64,000 bases of DNA. It comes from Phlebopus portentosus. Its lineage: Eukaryota; Basidiomycota; Agaricomycetes; Boletales; Boletinellaceae. The stretch spans positions 1,922,001 to 1,986,000 of the forward strand of contig JAYXKI010000005.1 of assembly GCA_037892935.1 (NCBI GenBank), in the 5' to 3' direction. The notes below the pieces were generated by a model. That model worked only from the letters and a program-made list of their open reading frames with translations, did no database searches and was not told where the DNA came from. Both the position numbers and the translations under genes were made by a program. Below, one piece after another: positions 10,860 through 21,370 of this stretch (positions are counted from its first letter, which is position 1; each line of letters starts with the position of its first letter).

Positions 10860-13740
10860 CTACCCACCATTGGGAGGGAGGGAAAGTCTGGGCGACCGCA
10901 ACACTGCGGTTTCCATCCCCATTGTAGACCGAGGAAGACACTCTGAGGTGTGCATCGCAGAAAAATACTCAACGTCACGTACAGAGGAACTTTGACTGTC
11001 GCCTGAGTATGGTGCCATGCAATTCGTAAGATCCTCATATGTCGCAACTTCGCCACCAGCAAGAGACACAGGCGGGAGCATAGTGGTCGGAGTCGGGTCG
11101 GAGGAAGGACGCTGCATTTGCTCAGCGTCTGCCACGCGCTGGCTGGCGCTCGTATTGATGAGGCCCGGGAATTCGAACAGGAGAGGAGACGGCTCTCTGG
11201 AAAGATCGCTGTCGGAGTAAGTCAAGGCCAGTTCCTGATGCTCTGGTGATTGGTCAATATGCAGTCGAGAAGTGTGCGCATAATCAACGCCATGTAAGTC
11301 TGCGGGATATTGATCAGATTTTATCAACTGATATATAATGAGGTTCGTACCTAGCGCTGACGGGATTGCCACGGGACTTTGCTGAACCGGGCATACGTAA
11401 TTCCAGACCGATCCAGACTGCACGGACATCTGGACATTATGAACATTGCCCCAGTGTCTAAAGTACGCGTCAAAAAATGCCAGTAAACGACGAAGCAAGT
11501 GTATCTTACTCTGCCATGCGTGTCAGATAATTATTACACACTTCATAGCTAACTTCGGCGAAGCGTCCACGGTTAGCAACTGTTAAGTCTTCTAAGGACG
11601 CAGACATCTCCTGCTCCGCCCGGCTTTCCAAGGCAAAGGCACGGGCGGCAATAGCCAAGGGAAAGTCTAGGAAGGGTGTCGCGGTGACCGCATGGGTATC
11701 TACTTGTTCCATCATAACAACTACGTCGAGGATCGTCCGTGCAGACTGGAAGAACAATAAGGCTGTGCTGAAAGAACGTCTGAGAGCTCACGTACCGACG
11801 TAACAATTTCGGGCACCCGCGGCAACGTGGGAAACGAGCGGAAAATTGAAGGATAGTGATTCATCCCGATAAGGGAATTGAGAATCAAGTGAAGGAATAT
11901 GAACACAGTATCTTGACGGTCCTGGACAGCGCGTCGCAAGTTCACGACATTGAATTCAAGATCCGGTGGAAGGGAGAGCTGAATAGATAACAGTCGCGAA
12001 CGAATATCCCTTCAGCACGATGTCAGACGATAGAGGACTTAGACTGAATGAAAAATAAAGTATTTACTGCAAGTCCGTCTCTTGGCTTCCCTGAATATTC
12101 GAGCTGAAGTTAAAACCAAGGATTCGAAGCATCTGATCGCGAAGGCTGAGCAGTTCATAAAGCGTGAAATATTGCACGGAAACGAGAGAAGGGTCTGAGC
12201 GAGCGAAACTCGACTTTGGCAAAGCAGTTGTACAGGCTTGCAGACTCAAATGTGCAGGATTTCCCGTGACTAAACGCAACGCAACATAAGAAATCATTTT
12301 CAAACAAAGGTAGCAAGCACCCACTCCAAGATGAGATTATGTCTAGCATGACGACACTCCACCATGTCTGGCGAAGGTCTGTACGCTCATGTTCAGTCGT
12401 AAGGGATTTGATTGTCTCCTCGTTGCCGAGACCCAGATCCAAAGCCATCCTTATAGCCAGCTAGCGATTCTGAGGTTGAGACAAAGCCTCATGCAAAATA
12501 CGACCCACAACTTACTGAGCTATAGACATTCAGCCCGTTCTCTCGTCCTGATCCATATTCGCACCACGATAAAAGTAGCAAGGAGTGGAGATTTTCAACA
12601 GAAGGCGTATAGGCCAAAGGAATTATCAAATCCTTAAAGTCACAGATCGTCAGGCTCAATAGTGTGTGCGTACAGATCTGAGCATACCTTTGCCATCTCA
12701 AGATAAGGTTCGCCAACGAAGACACGACTATTTCCAGGAAGCTCCGGAGAAAGAGAGAACCTAAGAGAACTTTATTGAAGACTCATGACGTTTACTTAGA
12801 ACAGCTACTGACCTTAGTGAAAGAGCAGCTATGCAGTTCGCGAAAGGCGCAGGAAGCGCCTGTTCCAACATGGTATGACGAAGTGCGTCATAGTGCAAGA
12901 AAAGAAATCTCGATCCGAAATACTCAGAAAATAACTCAAGGGCATGTTCCATGTATTTCGGAGAAGGGTATCCTGGACGAGCCGAATCAAAGTAGTTTTG
13001 CATACTATGGGAATAATCGTCGATAGCAAGATTCCTGAAACTCGAAAGTGGAGAAATGCCGGTCAATGACGGAGTTGACTGTCCTGAGCGGCGGCCCCCA
13101 TGAGAGATGAGGTAGTCTGCTGACGCCACAGGACCAATGTTCCGTCTACGGTGAAAAAGCAGACGACGGTCAGCCCCAAGCCTCGTTGCTCAACAATACT
13201 TCCATACCTTGTGCTAGTCTTCCGCATACGGTGAGGTCCAACTTCGCTGTTCGGACTACCAGTACGATGTCCGAGAGCATTTGGGAGGCGAGGGAGTGCA
13301 GGAGGAAGAGAGGAAGACCGAGACTGTTGCGAATGATAATGTCCCAGGGTCGGAAGCGTGGCACGTCGTGCTACAAAACCCGGCGATTCGGTGAATGACT
13401 GACTATCTTCGCTATCCGAAGGATTGAAGTTGGAACTCGATGCCGACAGGCTACCCGAACGCTGAGCATGGTAGCGTTCTCGGTCCCGAAACCTACATGC
13501 ACTCTTCGAAAGTCTACATGCCTCGCATTTCGATGCTCCAGGAGACTGGTGACATTTGATTTTCTTTGCGCGGCTGCGACAATCAAAGTTGTTAATGTAC
13601 ATTAGCGAACACAGTCAATCCAGTGAGCTGAGCACGGGAAATGCGCACCAGGTGTCACATGCAGTAACTAGACGAGAACGCTTTTTTTGTCTGGAGTTAG
13701 CCGCCTGAGGGTCCTCTAGGATAAAACGAATGCCATCCAT
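10860..13740 (-). CDS. Zn(II)2Cys6 fungal-specific transcription factor
   Basis: The N-terminal zinc cluster is split by an intron after the second Cys. Exon 1 (13740-13649) ends TACDTC; the next exon (from 13573) supplies RAKKIKCHQ, then SKCEACRLSKSACRFRDRER. The spacing C-x2-C-x6-C and C-x2-C-x6-C is intact. A Ser-rich linker of about 120 residues follows, then the fungal_trans middle homology region with YPSPKYMEHALELFSEYFGS, ETIKSLTTEHERTDLRQTWW and LDLGLG. Further C-terminal pieces are TVFIFLHLILNSLIGMNHYP and TILDVVVMMEQVDTHAV, and a disordered acidic tail ends at 10860. A nuclear sequence-specific regulator is expected; targets are unknown and the neighbours give no clear hint. Internal exon borders are approximate, but the first and last exons are firm. 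Confidence 0.87.
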
Positions 13741-14053
13741 GGCCAATCAGGGAAGGGGGAAGAACGAGTACAGGCGCAGGTACGAACGAGTACGGGATGT
13801 TTAGAAACATTGGTGCTGTTTATACTCTTGGTTCGTCGGCTGCAACACAGAACGCGTAGTTTTTGATCACGTACAAGTTTGATCAAGAGTAAGGGTCCAC
13901 ATTTGAGTCCGAATCTCCAGATTCATCGGGTCAATTCTAATCGGCAGATTTGGCCCCGGTGACCGGGGGTCCCGTCTTTGATGCCGAGGAACACGCCACA
14001 GCACACAACTCATCAAATGCGCCTGACGGAGAGCATTACAGAATCCAGACGAA

Positions 14054-14414
14054 TTATCTAAGCGCGGACCACGTTCGTCTTTCCGAACGAACAATGCACA
14101 GTGTAGGCTGCATGAAACGCAAAAGCACCTGTAGTCATTTACTGGTTGTTAGTAGGCACGCAATGTTTACTTCGCATGTTCCAACTTCGTATTGAAAGGC
14201 ATGTAATGGGAATGCTGGACCGATAATGTATCGCGAATAAACATACGAAATCTTGAGCCTCATAAAACGACCATGAAGCAGGAACGTCACGATACCCAGT
14301 GATCCGTCCATCAGATGGGGAGCGGTTGGGTCGTTCGCTAAGAAAGCTGACGTTTGGCTCACTTTCGGGGAAAAACTGCCCTGTAAGTGGCTGTTCGAGT
14401 CCGGTGATGGCCAC
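14054..14414 (-). CDS. Possible small two-exon gene, unknown function
   Basis: I do not recognise this protein. Exon 14414-14247 encodes 56 residues of coding-like composition, including SFLSERPNRSPSDGRITGYR and PASWSFYEAQDF, and ends at a consensus GTATGT donor. An acceptor at 14129 opens a second exon 14128-14054 that stays in phase to a stop, giving about 80 aa. The intron is 118 nt, longer than most here. There is no signal peptide or membrane segment. It sits between the 5' end of the zinc-cluster regulator and the 3' end of the SLC35C2-like transporter, on the same strand as both. It could be a decayed fragment of a larger gene. Confidence 0.35.
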
Positions 14415-14580
14415 TTGAGTAGTGATCGGTCCGACGCTTAAATTATAAATTACTAAAATATGGCTCTAGGGCAAGTAACAATAAACCGAATCTATTATGT
14501 ATTTGTTATAACAGAACGATCACGGCGCAGAGGAATAAAGCGAGACACACGTACAACACCGAGAAGGTTTCATCAGCGCA

Positions 14581-16610
14581 CTACGAAAAACGTGTCCGTT
14601 CCGCGCCGGCGGCATTGCCTCCTGCGGACCCAGGGGAAGCAAATTCACCATCCAACAGTCCGTGCGGTCCGATTAACTTGTTGGGCCTCGACTCAGCTCC
14701 TGCCTCATCGCTTCCAGAGTAATCATCGAGTTCCGTATCAAAAAGAATATCAGAGGATCCCTCCGTATTTTTAGAAAGACTGTTCTCCTGGATTCGGAAA
14801 TACGGAGAACATGAATGTCAGCTAATGTGTACAACGAGGGTCAACACGGATAAATTGAAGGCAATTCGTAGGGGCGGCTGATGAACCTGACGAACACGTT
14901 TTACGACCTCGAGAAATGGCTTCCGCCTCCTCGGGATCAAACCAACAGGCATGAGCCACAGGTCGGGCGCTAATGAATGACGCAGACGCCGACACGGACT
15001 CTGAAACGACGCATAGCCATTTCACTGCCTCACCGTATCCTCTGTCCCCGTTCATGCGTAGGACACTTCACCTTACGATTGTTGCCACAACCCCAGTATG
15101 AGCAAATACGATTGTACAGATGCTTACCGTGAGGAAGTCTTGCTGCGCCACATCAACATCTTGAACAATCAGAAGCCGCCGTTCGTCAAGCTCATGTGAT
15201 GAGTCCATATCCATGTCAACAGTTCGTGAGATATCAGCGGGAGAAACATCACTGTCGACCGATTTCCTGTATTTATGGTAGGTGAACAACGCAATGCCTG
15301 TATGAAGCACATTCTAAACGACTTGATGGATGAAAGCGAATCAGAGACCTCACCGCAAACCGTCACTGCGACCCCGACGAGGTTAAGTGGAGTGAGTTCA
15401 TCGCCAAAGAGCCAGGCAGATACGGAAATCTGGGAGACCTCCTTTGCGATGCCAGCTATTGACATGGGAACAACACCCGCGCGTTGTATGATACTATAAT
15501 GAAAGCTTAGTTGACTCCTCCACTTGTGAAGGAGGACTTACTAGTATTCAGAAAGAACCATCAGGAAAGCCAGCACGCCAGGTATCGCCAAGTACAGCGC
15601 CGTGCTTAGCGTCTCCTGCATACCATCAAAGAATTTGCTTCTAAGTATAGCTATCCAGTCCTCAAATATCAGGCTGACAATCGCCAACGATGCACCCATA
15701 ATTGGAGCAAGCCAGAAGATTGTTGCGGCCGGATTATTCATGCCCATTTTCTTGCTTTTCAGCAAGAGGTGGGTCATACTCCATCGAAGTCCGCTAAGAG
15801 CACTTGCACTAGTGATCAAGATGAAGCCCAACAGTTCAAATTGCGTCTCCGTCGCGACCATCATAAGGACTCCGACAAATATGAGAGATATCACTCCCAC
15901 GAGCCTCCACGAGAACTTCTCTAGCTTGAAGAGGAACGCGAAGAAAAGAACGAAGATGAGTGAGGACGACTTGCACATGGCTACGGAAATCTTCAGAATT
16001 TCGTCAGACATGCTGAAAAAAGATCCACACATACTATAAAACGACAGCGTGATGAGCTTCAGCGACAAATTTGAGAGCCCGATGTCCAAGCCCGTTGCGA
16101 CGGCAGTAGGAACTACCTTCTGTCTATGTACAGTGTGATTAGAAGGAATAACATCATAAAAATTGACGGCTAACTGACGCGTAGTCTTTTCTTCCAGGGT
16201 TATGGGGCGGGCGAAACCGAGATGGCCATACATTTCTGACTGCAGCAGCAAAGGCAAATTGAACGAACATATGAAGCATAGTGACAAACAATGGCCATGA
16301 GAAGCCGTAACGATCTGGAGAGAACATCCATTTGTTGTATACAGACAGAAGTATTGCAACTGTATACCTAACGAAGTCAATGGTTAGAAAGAATTACGCG
16401 AACATAATCCCTAAAGGTCACGTACCAGGAAGCAATGAAAAGCGTATCTATGAAAGCATTTCTCCACCATAGCCTTTTCCTATCCTCTTTTGAAGGCGGC
16501 TTCGACTCTATCAATCCCTCTCGACCCACGATGTCGACGGTATCAGTGTCATCCCGTGGAACGGAGTTGGGATCTGTATGAAGCGGAGCATAGCCCGAAT
16601 TCGAAGCCAT
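14581..16610 (-). CDS. SLC35C2/Ymd8-like nucleotide-sugar or triose-phosphate-type transporter (TPT/EamA fold)
   Basis: Ten-helix drug/metabolite-superfamily transporter expected in Golgi or ER membranes. Exon 1 begins at 16610 with an acidic cytosolic N-terminus, then helix 1 reading AFIDTLFIASW joined to YTVAILLSVYNKWMFSPDRY. Family hallmarks follow: VVPTAVATGLDIGLSNLSLK, FVLFFAFLFKLEKFSWRLVG, SASALSGLRWSMTHLLLKSK and SIAGIAKEVSQISVSAWLFG. The hydrophobic core ends near 15255. A disordered tail follows, and the stop depends on splicing. A direct read stops at 15068. A better coding-like exon at 14787-14581 (ENSLSKNTEGSSDILFD, then DTELDDYSGSDEAGAESR) suggests the true end is 14581. Donor GTAAGC near 15125 supports continuation, but I could not close the tail exons in phase. 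Core assignment is strong; the tail is uncertain. Confidence 0.82.
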
Positions 16611-19287
16611 GTTTTCGCGCAGAAGTCGCTTGCTTTATGTGAAAATTATTACAAGCCTGCGCTTGTCCGTGGCATTAAAGAGAGAGCCTTTCCATCCAGC
16701 GGCAGTTCTGTGGGCGTTGCATGAGCGCGAAAAGTATACCACGTACGTACACTCGCCTTCACGATGATGCCGACCCGTGGTCGTGAACGAATCCCGATTC
16801 GGGACATATATTCTCACGTTTCTTTGTAACAACCTTCAACATCGACTTACACTCAAGGCACTCAAGGGATATGTACTTTTTTGGATTTTGCCCCACCAAT
16901 GGATACGAGTGGGTACGACGCAAAGCAGTAAATCATCGAAATTTCTGGTAGTTTCCTTCAGCAAAAACTCTGTCTGAAAGTCGCGGGTCGCGGGAGCGGC
17001 TTTCTGTTTCTTTCGTGTCAGTTCGTGGCGTAGAACTGTAGACCTCGTGGCCCGAGGGTCGGCGTATGTGCCAGGGTCGAACTGAACCAATCCCTTGCCC
17101 GGATCAATGCATCTTCTTTCTGCCTCAAAGTCATATCGCTAATTGATGATCTGCGATCTTCTACACTGTTAGTGCCGCGAGATGCAAAGTCTAGAAAACT
17201 AACCAAGGAGATGGCTGGCCTAACTTCCGTTCCGTCCGAGGATGATAGGAAGGATAGTACTCGCTTCAGACTTGCACCCTTACTCTCGGATGACTTACCA
17301 CCTCTGGATCAACTGCTTCCTACTTCTTTATACTTCCGACGTCTCCGCGGCAGCCAGAGAAACGAGTAACGGGTGGGAAGAGTGTAAGTTTACACAAACA
17401 AAACAAGTGAGTGCGACCCTACAGGAGCCAGTGCATTTTTTTAAAGCTTGTAATCTACTTATCACCGTTTCTTGTCAGGTTCGTTCACTCAAAGTCACTG
17501 CTGATCACCAGACACGTTCTACATGAGAATGTCGACCCTGCTCTACCGGATGCGCTATGACCAGTGATCGAATATAGGGTCTTTCATAGTCTTGCCTGCA
17601 TGGAATAGCGTAAGACCAAATTTCTAGCCGTCTCTAAAGTTGTCTGTCTGCGATCACTTCTCCGCCGTTTCACGTGTCTCCGGCGTAGAGTAGAAGAAGC
17701 TTTGATGAACCGCACGATCAAAGTATTGTACCATGAGCCTAACCCAGTATTGTGAATAGTTCAAGACTCGCAAGCAAAGGAGCTGATTCCCAACTTTTTG
17801 AATTCCTTCCTCAAGCTATTCAGTGAAAGGTTCCTCTTGACGTGATAAGTATGTCATCACCTGGAGTACTAGTGAAGCAACTTGATGCACCCCTAGATAC
17901 TCTCTGCATTCCTCGTTCTGAGTTCCTATCGAGAGATACAAATCTGCTACTTCTATAGGCCAAGCCCAATTCGGGATCTTCCTTCACGAATGTCCTTATT
18001 CTGCAACTTGCTTGCACAATGTCTCTTGAGGTACGAAGGGATCCGATAGAGCCGATGTGCTTCCTTTTCTCTGGCTTCCAAAGCCATCAACTAGCTATAC
18101 ACCTGTCTAGACATGTGCCATGATGGACCATAGTGAATTGCACAAGATCATCAGGTTATATGTGAGTGTCTAGCAAATGCGAATGCAGTATTCAGTTGTC
18201 TGAGGAAAGGCATAAGTACGTCCCACGAATCTTCAAATCGTCGCTGTGGATCAAAGAACATCAGAACGAGAATAGTCTTTCTGCTGCTTGAAAAAGAGCT
18301 AATACATCATTCCGAATGATAAGTCTATGACGTGTTTTGGGCTCCGACTCGCTCACGAGGGGTGTCAGAGGGCGTCAATAATTCAGTGTGATCGACTCCG
18401 ATATCATTGAGCACGATCGGCAGAAAGTGCCGATCAAACGTGCATCAATACTCCTAACGCCTAGGTATCCACCTGAGCAGGCACTCCAGCAATCAGCATA
18501 GTCACGATAAGAAATCTAGATATCAGAAAGATTTCATGAGACTTCCTCTTTCCAGGCAAGTCGAAAGTTTTGTCGCCACGCTGCTTGATAAATTCTCAAG
18601 TATTGAAGTAGGAGTATAATGATATGTCGTCATCGAGTCATGCTAAAGCATGCCTTTCTTTCCCAATGGACAGATCGGAGAGTAAATACTTCGTCCGGCA
18701 TGAGGATTATCATGAGACGCCAAACCTATGCTATGAGATTGAGATGGTTATCGCTGTGCTGTGAAATTAATCTCAGAGACTACTGCTGAGTACCCTCACC
18801 ATTGGATTGGTCCCGCCATCACATCGCGGAAGCACGCTCAGTTATAGTATTGCGTATATGCATTTGCTATGATGTAACGTCCAGATTGATGAGGAACTGT
18901 AACGTTTCAGCCTGTGTTTGATGGGATCAGTTGGATGAATAGAGAAGTGGGGAGTGATAGCATTAATATTGAATAAAATGGATCCATCACGCCATGATGA
19001 AGTCTGACGGACGTTCGTAGTTCGTACCTTAGAATTTTATCGCTTCAAGGTTGTCCAAAGAGTAGCGCAAGGCAAGAGCTAGACCCTTGCAAGACGAGTA
19101 CTTGTCTTGATAGTGGGGGAAAACGCATTTTGAACATTCGAAACCACTTCCTTTTCGGTTAATTACGTAACAAAAATTACAAACGGGTACTACTGTACAG
19201 TTATTGTTCCCACGATCACGACAGTCGCGATTATTGGTGAAGACCTCTGAGTGAGGTCAACGAACACGACAAGCACACGAAAAAATC
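16611..19287. other. Gene-poor intergenic region
   Basis: About 2.7 kb without a supportable gene. From 17600 to 19250 there is almost no open frame above 60 codons on either strand, so no protein gene larger than a short exon can be present. Frames around 16836-17369 look weakly coding (for example SDMTLRQKEDALIRARDWF on the minus strand), but I cannot build a gene from them. The right end must contain the RACK1 promoter. Confidence 0.4.
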
Positions 19288-20527
19288 ATGCCCGCCGACG
19301 CGTTACGATACCTGGGCTCGCTGCCTGGTCACAAGGGATGGGTGACTGCAATAGCAACGTCGTCCGAAACCCCAGACACACTGCTCACTGCGTCGAGAGA
19401 CAAGACGATCATACTTTGGCAGCTTACTCGTAGCGAAGAATCATATGGTTATCCAAAACGCGTCCTCACGGGCCATAACCACTTCGTTTCCGACATCGTA
19501 ATCTCCTCAGATGGCCAGTTCGCCCTATCATCTTCTTGGGATCACACTCTTCGTCTTTGGGACCTGAACACGGGTCGAACTACTCGTCGTTTCGTGGGGC
19601 ACACTAGCGATGTTCTTTCCGTCAGCTTCTCTGCAGACAACAGACAGATTGTATCTGGATCGCGTGATAAGACGATCAAAGTCTGGAACACGCTTGGTGA
19701 ATGCAAGTTCGACATTAAGGAGGACGGCCACACAGAATGGTGGGTTGCTATAATGTTACCACTGGGATATATTTCAATATGGGAGTCATCAGGGTTTCTT
19801 GTGTCCGCTTCAGTCCGAATCCGCAAAATCCAGTGATTGTCTCCGGTGGATGGGACAAAGTGGTGAAGGTGAGCATCCAGAGTCCAATTAGCATACTATT
19901 TTTAGCTCCCTTTTTCGGAATGATGTTACTCCTTTAATATTTGCTACTTCAGAGGGTTACCCCGATGAGACCAACCTTTCCACCAAGATCTCTGACCATC
20001 CTCGTCTGCGTTAATCTTTCTGAGACGGCTTACTGACGATCTACTACTGCTGCAGGTTTGGGAGCTCACCAAGTTCAGACTGCGGACTAACCATTTTGGT
20101 CATACGGGCTACATTAACACAGTGTCCGTCTCGCCAGACGGTTCGCTTGCCGCATCGGGTGGTAAAGATGGAAGCACTATGCTCTGGGATCTTAACGAGG
20201 GCAAGTTCCTCTACTCTCTCGAGGCTGGTGACATTGTGAATGGCCTTGTCTTCTCACCGAATCGTTATTGGCTATGCGTTGCAACCGCGAGTTGTATTAA
20301 GATCTTTGACTTGGAGAGCAAGTATGTCTATCTGTTTTCCTGACGTCAGCAGATGTTTGATATTTTTATCAATTAGATTGATCGTTGATGAGCTCAAACT
20401 TGAAGGTGAGATCACTGGGAGCGGTTCATCACCTGAATGCGTTTCGCTTGCATGGTCAGCGGATGGGCAGACCCTTTATGGCGGTTTCACCGATAACCTC
20501 GTGCGCGTCTGGACTGTTTCTACATAA
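19288..20527 (+). CDS. RACK1: RACK1 / Cpc2 / Asc1, guanine-nucleotide-binding protein beta-like WD40 protein
   Basis: Seven-bladed WD40 propeller bound to the head of the 40S ribosome and a scaffold for kinases; it modulates translation and cross-pathway control. Four exons close in phase: 19288-19739, 19793-19868, 20056-20321 and 20377-20527 (945 nt, 314 aa), exactly the family length. Sequential blades show [64 protein letters not shown] and the last blade [15 protein letters not shown]. The start at 19288 gives the expected N-terminus [20 protein letters not shown]. Introns 1 and 3 are about 53-55 nt but intron 2 is 187 nt because it houses a snoRNA, listed separately. Confidence 0.97.
19917..19998 (+). 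ncRNA. snR24: Intronic C/D box snoRNA, U24/snR24 type
   Basis: Lies in RACK1 intron 2 (19869-20055). It has a C box ATGATGT at 19920-19926, an internal C'-like box CGATGAGA at 19963-19970 and a D box CTGA at 19992-19995. Two antisense elements match what I remember of U24: TTTGCTAC before a weak D' box (about 19940-19953), and CCACCAAGATCT immediately before the D box (19980-19991). In budding yeast U24 (snR24) is encoded in the intron of ASC1, the RACK1 gene, so the host is conserved. U24 guides 2'-O-methylation of large-subunit rRNA. Mature ends are estimated; I saw no strong terminal stem. Confidence 0.8.
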
Positions 20528-21370
20528 ATCCATGAAAACTCAGGATGGTATGGTGCGGTTGTCGTCTTACGTACGCTGTATGTGGTACTGTACGATAGCG
20601 TCACTTGCGACGTGCTTCTCAATGCAATCTGTATTATTCCCGTAGTCCTTGTCTTGAAACTGGTTTTCATTTCCAGCCCGATAGAATCGTGTAGGGATTC
20701 AGTGATGACATACAGCTCATTGCCTGAAAAATCGTGCCTTAAACTATTATCCGCACTTGAAACCCCGACGTGTTGCTTGCACAAAGCGTGCTCGTAACGG
20801 GTGAAACGAATTTACCCTCCTTAGGAATGTATCCTGTACTCAAGTAAATTATGATCCATCAACGTTCATAAGCACAACCCAACGGACTGCTACAGTGACA
20901 CGATTAGGCACATTATTTGATGTCCCTCAAAGCTCAAGCGTGCATCAAGCGTCTGAGTGAGTCTGCTAGTCGTAAACGTTAGTCCATCTCTAAACTGCAT
21001 TGCCACCCCGGCTCACTTCTCGCGTCATGGGCTTGTGTGATTGTCCATCACAAATGCTCTTCAATGATACAACCAAGCGACGATAAAGCATTCAATCCTA
21101 CTTATGAAAATTTACCGCGGTTCCGATACGGACCTTCTCAGCCGAGTCAGATCCATCGTCGTTGTTCAGGTATGATGGTGGCTTTTTCGTGACTAAAAGA
21201 GGATAAAGGGCGAACTGCTGTTACACACAATGCTTTCAATATATTTCAACCGATGTACCCCGAGTACCACTTCGCTTCCTTCCTTGTACCCTCCGCCGAC
21301 CACCCGCTTCCGCCCCTTGTCGGTAATACCACGTGAAAAAAAAAAAGCCGAGGAATTTGTCAATGTCATC
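20528..21370. other. Intergenic between convergent RACK1 and MED1
   Basis: About 840 bases between two 3' ends. No coding signal or RNA gene is evident; a ten-A run occurs near 21337. I would expect only 3' UTRs here. Confidence 0.45.

Noticed and set aside
16836..17369. Weakly coding-like frames on both strands near 17 kb
   Set aside because: Could not be assembled into one gene; stops and missing splice partners on every route tried.
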